This document shows, one piece after another, positions 1-7,158 of a stretch of DNA of 13,504 bases (positions are counted from its first letter, which is position 1; each line of letters starts with the position of its first letter). Origin of the DNA: Sphingobacteriales bacterium (GTDB lineage: Bacteria > Bacteroidota > Bacteroidia > Chitinophagales > Chitinophagaceae). The translations under genes were made by a program, and so were the position numbers. The stretch covers positions 1 through 13,504 of the forward strand of contig CANHUD010000039.1 in the NCBI GenBank assembly GCA_947463665.1, written 5' to 3'. Under the pieces are notes generated by a model that was given only the letters and a program-made list of their open reading frames with translations, made no database searches and had not been told where the DNA came from.

Positions 1-211
1 AAAAATTTTTGCCGGTACCTGGTATCGTGTTAATGATGCATTCATCCCATATATTGGATATCAGAAAGATGACCTCCAGGTTGGGCTCACCTATGTTATA
101 CTTATCTCCACACTAAACAGTGCCCGTCAGTCGTACAGGAGTTATGAGCTCAGTGTTGTTTATCTGTTCAGGAATCGAATGACGCAGAAATGTTATGTAC
201 CCTGGTATTAA
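1..211 (+). CDS. PorP/SprF family type IX secretion outer-membrane protein, C-terminal fragment
   Basis: The reading frame is open from base 2 to a TAA at 209-211, giving 69 residues; the 5' part lies outside the window. It contains AGTWYRVNDAFIPYIGYQ followed by LQVGLTY, STLNSARQSY and YELSVVYLF, the pattern of the last beta-strands of PorP/SprF-like proteins, which in Bacteroidota are associated with type IX secretion and gliding. The family usually has Asp-Ile/Val-Asn after the LTY or LSY strand. Here the residues read VILIST, and a Gly commonly found before the YEL strand is Arg, so the copy may be diverged. The tail KCYVPWY resembles the family's aromatic C-terminus. The assignment rests on recognising these strands and covers only the end of the protein. 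I see no functional link to the minus-strand genes. Confidence 0.72.
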   Translation, partial: KIFAGTWYRVNDAFIPYIGYQKDDLQVGLTYVILISTLNSARQSYRSYELSVVYLFRNRMTQKCYVPWY

Positions 212-254
212 TCAACAGCCGTTGCATTTGAAAGGCACCATATTAGGAATAAAT

Positions 255-272
255 ATACTCCCGGGGGAGTAT
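255..272. terminator. Possible intergenic hairpin terminator
   Basis: ATACTCC and GGAGTAT form a perfect 7-bp stem with a 4-base loop (CGGG). It sits between the PorP/SprF stop (211) and the convergent stop of the THI5-like gene (326). Read on the minus strand the hairpin is followed by ATTTATT, a weak T-rich tract. Read on the plus strand no T-run follows. It is therefore more likely to end the minus-strand transcript, or simply to protect 3' ends. Confidence 0.35.
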
Positions 273-325
273 GAACCTTATCAAAGGCAGGTCTTTCCCG
301 GGGTGTATTTATTTTCAGACATCGA

Positions 326-1234
326 TCAGATGAATGTTTCTGTATACAACTCCAGTTGTAATATGTCTGGCTGCTCTAGTTTGTGCTTTACAAGCCATTG
401 AAAAAATGCCTCCATTCGATGTGCATCCATCTGGCCCATAGTACCTGAATCACCGAAATAGAAGCCAAAAGAATCGAGCGATTGTATCAGATCAATTCTA
501 ACCTGATCATCCGGTGAAAGGGCCTTTTTCAGCATTGCGGCTGATTCCTCTATATGTTCCTGTGCAAAAAGGAAACCGCGTTTTGACTCTTTTATAAATA
601 GCGAATAGATTTCTTTCTCTGCTGCCATTTTTTCCCGGTTTCCGAAAATAACCGGAGAATAGCCATAGGGAATTCCAAAATCTTTCATCCTGAATGTGCG
701 CAATGGGATGCTCTGTGTAGAGGCTTCCACTCCTTCCCAGTTGTCGAATATCCAGGTAGCATCGGATTTGCCCTGAAGCAGGGTATTCCAGATGCCTAAC
801 TTATCCGGATAGCATATAGCCAGATCACCAGATCCGCCGTCGTTGCGGACCAGTTGCCGAACGATTTCATCCTCATATCTGGCTTTGTATGAGGCATACA
901 GTTTACCATCTAATTGTGCCGGCCGAACAATACCGGATGAAGCCAACACGGCTATGCTGCTGATATCTTCCTGAAGGATCGCGTAAATGGCCTGAGCGGG
1001 GAATGGATTTTTTTTGGTATTCAGACTGATAACAGATTCCATTGGGCCTATGGCCAGATCTGCTTCCCCGGTTTCCAGTTTCTTTGCCGGTGTTTTGGCA
1101 TAAGCATCCATTGCTGGGTTCAGGAGTGTAACATCGAGTCCTGCATCTTCATAGTACCCTTGTTCCAGGGCTATCAGAAAACCGATATGATTGATATTGG
1201 GGGTCCAGTCTAAAGCCAGTCGAATCTGTTTCAT
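326..1234 (-). CDS. NMT1/THI5-like substrate-binding-fold protein without signal peptide
   Basis: The protein has 302 residues and starts at the ATG at 1232-1234. Residues 8-19 read LDWTPNINHIGF, the N-terminal signature of the NMT1/THI5 family (periplasmic binding protein type 2 fold). Members bind pyrimidine thiamine precursors for ABC uptake (ThiY-type) or, in fungal THI5, make the thiamine pyrimidine from PLP and histidine. Further matches are GYYEDAGLDV (26-35), a GEADLAIGP segment (56-64) and IFDNWEG (162-168). The N-terminus goes straight into the first beta-strand, with no signal peptide or lipobox, so a cytoplasmic location is suggested. The Cys-rich CCCFC motif of THI5 synthases is absent, which argues against that activity. 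No ABC permease or ATPase is next to it. The family call is firm; the ligand and role are unknown. Confidence 0.8.
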   Translation of the reverse strand: MKQIRLALDWTPNINHIGFLIALEQGYYEDAGLDVTLLNPAMDAYAKTPAKKLETGEADLAIGPMESVISLNTKKNPFPAQAIYAILQEDISSIAVLASSGIVRPAQLDGKLYASYKARYEDEIVRQLVRNDGGSGDLAICYPDKLGIWNTLLQGKSDATWIFDNWEGVEASTQSIPLRTFRMKDFGIPYGYSPVIFGNREKMAAEKEIYSLFIKESKRGFLFAQEHIEESAAMLKKALSPDDQVRIDLIQSLDSFGFYFGDSGTMGQMDAHRMEAFFQWLVKHKLEQPDILQLELYTETFI

Positions 1235-1272
1235 ACTTGTTCGTTCAATAATGAAACATTGATATGAATCAT

Positions 1273-1304
1273 TGGTTTGCTATACGTATATTTTGTTCAA
1301 ACCA
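1273..1304. promoter_or_regulatory. Possible stem-loop with internal palindrome
   Basis: TGGTTTG (1273-1279) and CAAACCA (1298-1304) are perfect 7-base inverted arms. The 18-base loop contains the self-complementary TATACGTATA (1281-1290). It lies between the M48 peptidase stop and the THI5-like start, both on the minus strand. It could be an operator for the THI5-like gene or a structure at the end of the peptidase transcript. No recognised riboswitch or Bacteroidota TAnnTTTG promoter match was seen around it. Confidence 0.25.
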
Positions 1305-1369
1305 GTGAGTTGTAGCCTGCATTTCCGGAACTTCTCCCTATTTGTATTCCATCTGATTTTCTGCAGTGA

Positions 1370-3469
1370 TCATGCCGCAACGGGTTCTTGTAGCTGATTG
1401 GCCAACTGGCGCGTCAGTTCTTTGAATTCGATGAACAGATGAGATACAATAGCGGACCAGCCTTCCCGAAGGAGTTGGTTCAGATCCTGGAGATCTGTTT
1501 CGATGAACTGACGGCCATCGAAATACTGGTAGTCCGACTCAAGATATTTCAGGGCAAGTTCGTGAATGTCTTTATTTGCAGAGAGCACATCCAGCCAGTT
1601 GTTTAATTCTTTTTTGAAGGTGGGTTCCAGTTCTGTCTTCAGCATGTGAAGGATCGATTCTACGATTTCTTTTGTAAGATCACTGCTGGAATAAAAGGGT
1701 TCGATTTTTTCGATGATGGCATCTGCAGCCGTTGAAAACTGTGCAGCAGACTGACGAATTGACAGATATCGTTTCAGGTTCAGATCAAATGCTTCTGAGC
1801 GATGAGCCGCATAAAGGAACAGGCCCCGGTCAGCATTTTCCAGAGCCTGTTGCCTGGAGATGCGTTCTTCGGAAACCTGCTTCAGCAGTGTTCCCGCTTC
1901 TTGTTTATTTCGTTTTTGTCCGTTAAAGTCAAAGGTCCGGACATCAATATCACCGGATTGGATAGCACTGAGTACCGATTCCTCGTTTTCAATCTGGCGG
2001 ATCTCTTTTGGCAACATGGCCATGTCATCCGGGAAAGGACCAGGGAACAGGTATCCGAAATCACTTGAAAGGTTACTATCTATATTGGTTATATCAAACC
2101 ATCTGCGGTCGAAATACCCTTTGAAGTAATTATCCAGTCGGTTTTCCTGCCAGTCCTCTTCAATGATCGAGAGGAATGCAGGATCTGTGATTTCTGTTTT
2201 CGGTTGTTCGGGGTCCGGGGCCGGATATATTTTTTGGGTGAGGGTTGCGGCAAGTGAATCTTTCTGTTGAAAAAGGGTCCAGGCCGGTTGTTGATCTACC
2301 GGCCCATTCAATTGAAATGGCTGCAGATACTCGTGCCGTTCCTGTGTGGTGGGATGTGAGCTCCACTGGTCTTTGTACTGAATGCGGGAGGAACCCTGCT
2401 TTTCCAGTCTGAGTAGTGGCAGTCCTTCCTGTACGGGGGTTTGAAGGATAGAGGCCATTTGCCGGATATTGGCACGATGACCGGCGTAGAAGTTATGGAC
2501 TGTTTTTTGTTCTTTCAGGAGACGGTTGCAATGCTCGATGGTATGTCCGTAGGCAGTTTCCGCAAAATCAATGCGAAGCAGTGCGTGGATGATGTTATTA
2601 CTTCCCCGGGCGTGCGCGGCTACATGATCGGCATGGAATTCCATTTCGCGGGAAAGTCCCATATAGGATTTATTGACGAGGGCATACATTTTCCGCAGAA
2701 TGAACTGAATACCTTCCATGATCTTAACGGCGATGCGGATAAATAGCGCGATGATCCAGTGTACATTGGCTACAGCGTTGATGGAGCGTGCCAGTCCATC
2801 GTTATTATAGAGCATATCATAGATGATGCGGTTGACCTGGTAGACCCAGCTGCCAACCTTCATACTTTTTTGGGCAAAATGGCCAAACTCATGGGCGATC
2901 ACCGCTTCGAGTTCGGATACATTGAGGGCATTCACCAGGCCGATTCCAATTTTAAGGTTTTTTCGGACAGGCAGAAAAAGGCTCCAGAAAGATGAATCGT
3001 AAAAAACGGAAGCATTCACATCGGGCGATAAAAATACTTTTTTAGGCATTGGGGTGCCGATCTCCCGGGTCAGTTTCCGTAGCGAATCGAATAACAAGGG
3101 CTGATCTTCCGGCATGATGCGGATGGAGTCCGACACGTCTGCCCTGCGGGTAGAGAACAGGAATTTGATCAGAAAGAAAACGATCATGACACCGCTTATC
3201 GCGATTCCGCCACCCGCCAGCAGGGTAATGAACGATGGTTTTGCCAGTATAAGGGCCAGTCCTGCATACAAACAGGAGCCTGCCAGCATCAGCGCTGCTG
3301 TGAAGAGCAGCAGATATACAAATAGAAACAGAATAATATTCAGAACGGCCTGGAGGGCCGCCTTACGAAAAGAGGGCGATACCTGAATGGATGTAGCGTC
3401 TGTCTGCTGAGTATTCAAGGTTCTCAATTTGATGAAAAAATAAAGCAAATTCTGCGAATTTGAATCCAA
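1370..3469 (-). CDS. Membrane-anchored M48 family zinc metallopeptidase
   Basis: The protein has 699 residues. The zinc motif HEFGH lies at 193-197 in EAVIAHEFGHFAQ, and the third-ligand region SREMEFHAD (273-281) supplies Glu277, the usual gluzincin arrangement of M48 peptidases (HtpX/Ste24 superfamily). Hydrophobic segments at about 40-63, 64-78, 82-104 and 234-250 place it in the inner membrane. The roughly 400 residues after the catalytic domain are hydrophilic and helix-rich and match nothing I know, so the protein is much longer than HtpX (about 290 residues). The start is TTG at 3467-3469; no ATG precedes the first membrane segment, and other TTG codons lie slightly downstream, so the start is uncertain. 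A role in membrane protein quality control is inferred from the family only. Confidence 0.85.
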   Translation of the reverse strand: MDSNSQNLLYFFIKLRTLNTQQTDATSIQVSPSFRKAALQAVLNIILFLFVYLLLFTAALMLAGSCLYAGLALILAKPSFITLLAGGGIAISGVMIVFFLIKFLFSTRRADVSDSIRIMPEDQPLLFDSLRKLTREIGTPMPKKVFLSPDVNASVFYDSSFWSLFLPVRKNLKIGIGLVNALNVSELEAVIAHEFGHFAQKSMKVGSWVYQVNRIIYDMLYNNDGLARSINAVANVHWIIALFIRIAVKIMEGIQFILRKMYALVNKSYMGLSREMEFHADHVAAHARGSNNIIHALLRIDFAETAYGHTIEHCNRLLKEQKTVHNFYAGHRANIRQMASILQTPVQEGLPLLRLEKQGSSRIQYKDQWSSHPTTQERHEYLQPFQLNGPVDQQPAWTLFQQKDSLAATLTQKIYPAPDPEQPKTEITDPAFLSIIEEDWQENRLDNYFKGYFDRRWFDITNIDSNLSSDFGYLFPGPFPDDMAMLPKEIRQIENEESVLSAIQSGDIDVRTFDFNGQKRNKQEAGTLLKQVSEERISRQQALENADRGLFLYAAHRSEAFDLNLKRYLSIRQSAAQFSTAADAIIEKIEPFYSSSDLTKEIVESILHMLKTELEPTFKKELNNWLDVLSANKDIHELALKYLESDYQYFDGRQFIETDLQDLNQLLREGWSAIVSHLFIEFKELTRQLANQLQEPVAA

Positions 3470-3585
3470 TTATCTTATTTTTCAGATTGGAATTCATACG
3501 GGTGTCTCTATAATAAAGTAAAACATTTATTCGTTTTGGTTGAACTACTACTGCTACTGCTAAAGCGGGGGGTTAAATTCATAAA
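3470..3585. other. Divergent intergenic region between M48 peptidase and glycosyltransferase genes
   Basis: These 116 bases should hold promoters for two divergent genes. Visible elements are an AT-rich stretch with TATAATAAAG (3509-3518), a short CTACTACTGCTACTGCTA simple repeat (about 3546-3563) and a GGGGGG run at 3567-3572, about 13 bases before the GTG at 3586. I found no convincing TAnnTTTG box on either strand and no small ORF. Confidence 0.4.
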
Positions 3586-4563
3586 GTGTATAAGCCATTT
3601 AAGATAGATTTATTATCGATTCCCAATTTTTGGACAACATACTATATTCATGGGTTGGCAACACACCCGGAAATAGAGTTTCGTCTTCGTCCGGATCCGA
3701 TTTACCATTCTTTTAATTATCTGAATCGTTTTGTATTAAAGATAACCAGTGAAGAGAGTGAGAAGCTGGTTTTACTTGATCTGGATGATCCTACAGAACG
3801 GCATTTTACGTATCACCATCAATTTGATCACATATTTCTCAGTCAGAAAAGAAAAGACTGGAAGTATCCATCTGAGTGGAAATATCATGCATTGTATCCA
3901 CATTTCCCGATACGTTCGTTTAAGATGTTCTCCATTCAGGGCATTCGAATGTTTCACCCGTCCCGTCTATTTCGAAACCTTAGGGAATTCAAGGCTATTT
4001 TTCGTCAAAAACCATTGTGGCTGACTGAATTAAATGAAAAGTCAGTTGTTGACAAAGGGTATATTTTTTACAAGCGGACCTTATGGAGAAATTTACCGGC
4101 TGAAAATATGCTAAGTGCCCGTTTCCTGGATGTTTGTCACCGTCTGGGTTTTAAGGTGGAAGGAGGATTATCCAGAATCGTTGATAACTATCGAACCGGA
4201 ATTGAGCAAATTGATAAATATGTAATTCGTGTCAGGTTAAGTCGACTGGATTACATCAAAAAAACACTTCGTTCAGAAGTATGTTTTAATACACCCTCTA
4301 TAAATGGAGCTTGTTCCTGGCGGATGGGAGAATATCTGGCAATGGATAAACCGATCATCAGCACTCCGATAAAAGTAGAAATGCCGGAGGGGTTACATTA
4401 TCTGGAAGTATCGGATGATCCGGATCTATTTGAGGTGCAGGTAGAGGAATTGTTGCTGAATCCGAAAAATTTCAGAAATCTTTCGAACCGTAATGTATTC
4501 CTTCAAAAAATACATCCAGTTGCCCAAATCGATTACATACTGGAAACTATTGGGCTTCGGTAG
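3586..4563 (+). CDS. Glycosyltransferase-like protein (probable GT-B fold)
   Basis: The protein has 325 residues and is the only complete plus-strand gene in the window. The clearest signal is at 234-262: FNTPSINGACSWRMGEYLAM followed by DKPIISTPI. This resembles the C-terminal nucleotide-sugar region of GT-B glycosyltransferases (S-x-R-x-x-E-Y/A-L-A-x-x-K/R-P-I-I), with Glu249 as the likely ribose-contacting residue. The N-terminal half is not recognisable to me beyond an LVLLDLDDP strand (61-69). No signal peptide or membrane segment is seen. The start is GTG, because an in-frame TAA at 3574-3576 excludes any ATG further upstream. Its 3' end overlaps the convergent UbiA-type gene by 17 bases. 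It reads as more AT-rich than the operon genes. It may add a sugar to the same product or serve another surface glycan; the acceptor is unknown. Confidence 0.6.
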   Translation: MYKPFKIDLLSIPNFWTTYYIHGLATHPEIEFRLRPDPIYHSFNYLNRFVLKITSEESEKLVLLDLDDPTERHFTYHHQFDHIFLSQKRKDWKYPSEWKYHALYPHFPIRSFKMFSIQGIRMFHPSRLFRNLREFKAIFRQKPLWLTELNEKSVVDKGYIFYKRTLWRNLPAENMLSARFLDVCHRLGFKVEGGLSRIVDNYRTGIEQIDKYVIRVRLSRLDYIKKTLRSEVCFNTPSINGACSWRMGEYLAMDKPIISTPIKVEMPEGLHYLEVSDDPDLFEVQVEELLLNPKNFRNLSNRNVFLQKIHPVAQIDYILETIGLR

Positions 4564-5566
4564 TCTTTTTTACGAGATTCCGCACTACATCTTCTATGAT
4601 GGAAATATTTGTCCGGATATCGTTTGAAAAGAGCAGTATATGAAAAGGGATCAGTAGTAACGTCCAGGGAAGCTGGATGCTCATAAGGATCATAAGGCTT
4701 ATCGGTAGTACAGACTGGTAAAAGGAGGAGAATAAAAATATCCATTCTTTTTTTTCCGGTGTAAGAATGATTACTGGGTGTAGCTGCATTCTTTTCCTAA
4801 TAAGCCAGACGTAAGCGAGGTAAAGCGGAATCAGGTATAGCAGATTCTGTAGTGCTGAAACCCAGAGCATGCCAGCTAAGGCAGTAATTTCAAGTATAAG
4901 AATAGGGAGTTCTATACGTATGATTAGGGTTGACGGTACCATAGTTGCGACTGTTATCAAACCGGATGTAAGATCATTTTGCCGATCTGTGTATTGGTGC
5001 CAGAGAATCCCTCTCAGGCCAAAAAGAATATTCCATCCGGCAGCAGTGACATAAAGTTCTGCCGGAAATGGTTTGAGCAGTGAATGGCTCATGGCAGAAA
5101 GAATGGTGAGGGTAGGAAACAGATGGGCTCCCGCGGCATCGGCCAGTACACCGCTCCAGCCTCGTTTCTTAAGACGTATCGGAGGAAACGAATAGGCGCT
5201 GTAAGCAATCCATGAACCTGAGTAAAAGAAAATTGTAATCGGTTGGTTACGGAAATGCCAGCAGAAAGCAGCTCCTGTTGCCAGTAGCAAAAAGATAAGG
5301 AGTCTTATTTTCCCGATTGATAAATGGGTAAGCCGATTTGTTTTACCGGCGATGCGATCATCTTCCATGTCTGTGTAATCATTGATAACACTTACGAATA
5401 CAGCACAGACGACGATACTGAGCAGGGCAATACCCAGGTGTAGAAGTGGCCACCACAGGTTGGCCGGAGCCGCATAGGAAATCGCCAGCAAACCTGTAAA
5501 CAGAAACAGTGTTATTTTATGTTCCCACCACTCTGTGTGACGGGTGTAGGAAGGGATAGTAGACAT
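4547..5566 (-). CDS. UbiA superfamily prenyltransferase
   Basis: This 339-residue integral membrane protein has both Mg-diphosphate motifs of UbiA-type aromatic/lipid prenyltransferases. The first is NDYTDMEDD (62-70, the NDxxDxxxD pattern) and the second is DRQND (194-198) in LWHQYTDRQNDLTSG. YSAYSFPPIRLKKRG (122-136) matches the conserved YSxPPxRLK loop. About eight hydrophobic helices are visible. Such enzymes transfer a prenyl chain from a diphosphate donor to an aromatic or polar acceptor inside the membrane. No quinone, heme or chlorophyll genes are nearby. It follows the sulfotransferase/glycosyltransferase operon on the same strand, 42 bases behind the GT2 stop, which suggests a specialised prenylation. 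The ATG at 5564-5566 lies inside a heptamer repeat. The last 17 bases overlap the convergent plus-strand gene. Family call firm, substrates unknown. Confidence 0.88.
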   Translation of the reverse strand: MSTIPSYTRHTEWWEHKITLFLFTGLLAISYAAPANLWWPLLHLGIALLSIVVCAVFVSVINDYTDMEDDRIAGKTNRLTHLSIGKIRLLIFLLLATGAAFCWHFRNQPITIFFYSGSWIAYSAYSFPPIRLKKRGWSGVLADAAGAHLFPTLTILSAMSHSLLKPFPAELYVTAAGWNILFGLRGILWHQYTDRQNDLTSGLITVATMVPSTLIIRIELPILILEITALAGMLWVSALQNLLYLIPLYLAYVWLIRKRMQLHPVIILTPEKKEWIFLFSSFYQSVLPISLMILMSIQLPWTLLLIPFHILLFSNDIRTNISIIEDVVRNLVKKTTEAQ

Positions 5567-5601
5567 TAGATTTTAGATGTTAGATATTAGATATTGGATA
5601 T
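5560..5601. repeat. Six-copy heptamer tandem repeat (TAGATNT-like)
   Basis: Six consecutive 7-base units on the plus strand read TAGACAT, TAGATTT, TAGATGT, TAGATAT, TAGATAT and TGGATAT. They fill most of the 42-base gap between the GT2 stop and the UbiA-type start. The first unit contains the UbiA start codon (ATGTCTA on the minus strand). Short heptamer repeats of this kind occur between genes in several bacterial groups; I make no claim about this repeat's distribution. Confidence 0.85.
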
Positions 5602-5608
5602 TGGGAAG

Positions 5609-6583
5609 TTAGCGGTAGAGTACGCTGTTTAGTTTCTTTTGAAAATTTGGGAATTTCCGCAAATAGAATACCGAAGACCATTTAGGGTTTTGCGACCATG
5701 CTTTAGCGGTAAGTAGGGCACCTTTTGCCCAATAGCCGGGGTGTTTTTTAGTAAAGTAATGATCTGCCAGTTTGAGCATACTTATCAGATACTCTCGTCT
5801 GAAAATATTTTTCTCTTTGGTCGAAAATTTGGGACCAAAATGTTTGATTATGCGGTCAAAGTCTTGCAAGTATAATTTTCTTAGTAGAGCTGCTTTAGAC
5901 TGGCCTTCACAAATGTTATCTTCCTGGATACTTTTTTTCCAGAGTGGTTTAAACGTAAAACCTACGCTGACTTGTTTGGACATGATGATTTCCAGCAACA
6001 GGAACCAGTCGTCAGCAATATTCATGTCTTCATTCCATTTTTCAGGGAAGCTTGATCTTCTGAACACCAGTGCGGAACTCGGGCAAATGCAGGCTTCTGT
6101 GAAGAGCTGCCGAAGTACCGGATAGTCTATCAGGATCCAGTTATCCGATGCAGCATGTTTGTGATAGCGCTTGATAAAATAAAAAGATCTCAGAAAATCA
6201 AAGGTTCCCTCTGGATGTTTATCCTGATGCCAGTTCACAAATCCAAAATCCAATTGATGATTTTCAATATTAGTAACCTGTTCTTCCAGAAATTCAGGGT
6301 ACCAGAAGTCATCTGAATCCAGTGTTGCAATGAATGTTCCTCTGGCTTCTTTCAATCCTCTGTTACGGGCTGCCCCTTGACCCTGATTGGCTTGACAGAT
6401 ATATTCAATTCCTTCTACATTTTTTAGTATTTCCTGTGTGCGATCTGTAGAGCCATCGTCTACAACAATCAGTTGAATATGTTGCCAGGTCTGATTTAAA
6501 ACACTTTGAATGGCACGTTGAACCAGTTCCTCTCTGTTATAAGTAGGGATGATGACCGATACAAGTAATGGATGCTGCGTCAT
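5609..6583 (-). CDS. GT2 family glycosyltransferase (catalytic motifs intact)
   Basis: The protein has 324 residues with a GT-A fold. The N-terminal strand VSVIIPTYNREE (8-19), the nucleotide-binding VVDDGSTD (40-47), the metal-binding DSDD (89-92, in ATLDSDDFWYPEF) and the probable catalytic-base region NIADDW (188-193) are all present in the usual GT2 order. It should transfer a sugar from a nucleotide sugar at the cytoplasmic side; donor and acceptor cannot be read from sequence. The C-terminal third is basic and helix-rich with no clear membrane span. The start is an ATG that overlaps the CysC stop (ATGA at 6580-6583). It looks more AT-rich than the GT4 gene upstream. A related but degenerate GT2-fold gene lies just beyond cysC, so the two may be an old duplication or a matched pair. 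Confidence 0.9.
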   Translation of the reverse strand: MTQHPLLVSVIIPTYNREELVQRAIQSVLNQTWQHIQLIVVDDGSTDRTQEILKNVEGIEYICQANQGQGAARNRGLKEARGTFIATLDSDDFWYPEFLEEQVTNIENHQLDFGFVNWHQDKHPEGTFDFLRSFYFIKRYHKHAASDNWILIDYPVLRQLFTEACICPSSALVFRRSSFPEKWNEDMNIADDWFLLLEIIMSKQVSVGFTFKPLWKKSIQEDNICEGQSKAALLRKLYLQDFDRIIKHFGPKFSTKEKNIFRREYLISMLKLADHYFTKKHPGYWAKGALLTAKAWSQNPKWSSVFYLRKFPNFQKKLNSVLYR

Positions 6584-7158
6584 GCTTGAAGAAGTTGTGC
6601 GTTAGTAAAAACGGTGGGGGTGTTTAGCAGGGGCGTAACAACCTGAATAAGGGTTTGTAAACATTCTTCTCTGGTATGCTCATGGGTGGTCAGATGTAAA
6701 AAAGGGTCAGCAGGAGTGTCAAACGACGAGCCAATACCTGTAAAAGAGCTGATCTCTTTTTTCCTTGCTTTTGCATACAATCCTTTTACGTCGCGATATT
6801 CACATACGTCAAAAGGACAGTCGACAAACACATCCAGAAGTCTTTCGGCTCCAATTATTTCTCTTGCCAGCTGGCGGTGTTCTTCTAATGGCGTTATCAG
6901 TGCCGTAATCACAAATATCCCCTGTTTGGAAAGTACCGATGCAATCTCTGCGGTCCGACGGATATTTTCACGCCGGTCTTCCTGGGTAAATCCAAGAGAT
7001 TTGTTCAGTCCTTCGCGTAATTCATCGCCATCCAGGATCACCACCGGAATGCCTGCATTCCGAAAATGAAGCTGAAGTCCTTTGGCCATGGTTGTTTTTC
7101 CTGCACCGCTGAGTCCATAGAGCCAGAGTACTGGAAATGTTGTTTCAGGTAGTTTCAT
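6580..7158 (-). CDS. cysC: Adenylylsulfate (APS) kinase
   Basis: The 192-residue length is normal for a stand-alone CysC. The P-loop GLSGAGKT lies at 15-22, followed by DGDELREGLNKSLGF (43-57), DRRENIRR (61-68), VFVDCPFDVCEYRDVKGLY (110-128), KARKKEI (130-136) and FTGIGSSFDTPADP (139-152), all APS-kinase signatures. It phosphorylates APS to PAPS, the universal sulfuryl donor, in the cytoplasm. The usual FISP segment reads LITP (87-90), a mild change. No ATP sulfurylase (CysD/CysN) or PAPS reductase gene is close, so this copy probably supplies PAPS to the sulfotransferase three genes upstream rather than serving cysteine synthesis. It sits between the two GT2-fold genes with ATGA overlaps on both sides. 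Confidence 0.93.
   Translation of the reverse strand: MKLPETTFPVLWLYGLSGAGKTTMAKGLQLHFRNAGIPVVILDGDELREGLNKSLGFTQEDRRENIRRTAEIASVLSKQGIFVITALITPLEEHRQLAREIIGAERLLDVFVDCPFDVCEYRDVKGLYAKARKKEISSFTGIGSSFDTPADPFLHLTTHEHTREECLQTLIQVVTPLLNTPTVFTNAQLLQA

Noticed and set aside
195..401. 68-residue ORF on the plus strand spanning the intergenic region
   Set aside because: It overlaps the end of the PorP/SprF frame and then runs antisense into the THI5-like gene; the translation has no known pattern.
2441..2995. Two open frames of 101 and 78 residues on the plus strand
   Set aside because: Both are antisense to the HEFGH-containing half of the M48 peptidase gene and look like codon-bias shadows.
3462..3495. 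Imperfect inverted repeat GAATCCAAT / ATTGGAATTC at the peptidase start
   Set aside because: Only about six continuous pairs with a 15-base AT-rich loop; in AT-rich sequence this is expected by chance.
3546..3563. CTA/CTG trinucleotide simple repeat before the plus-strand glycosyltransferase
   Set aside because: Too short and impure to argue for phase variation; it is noted only as part of the intergenic region.
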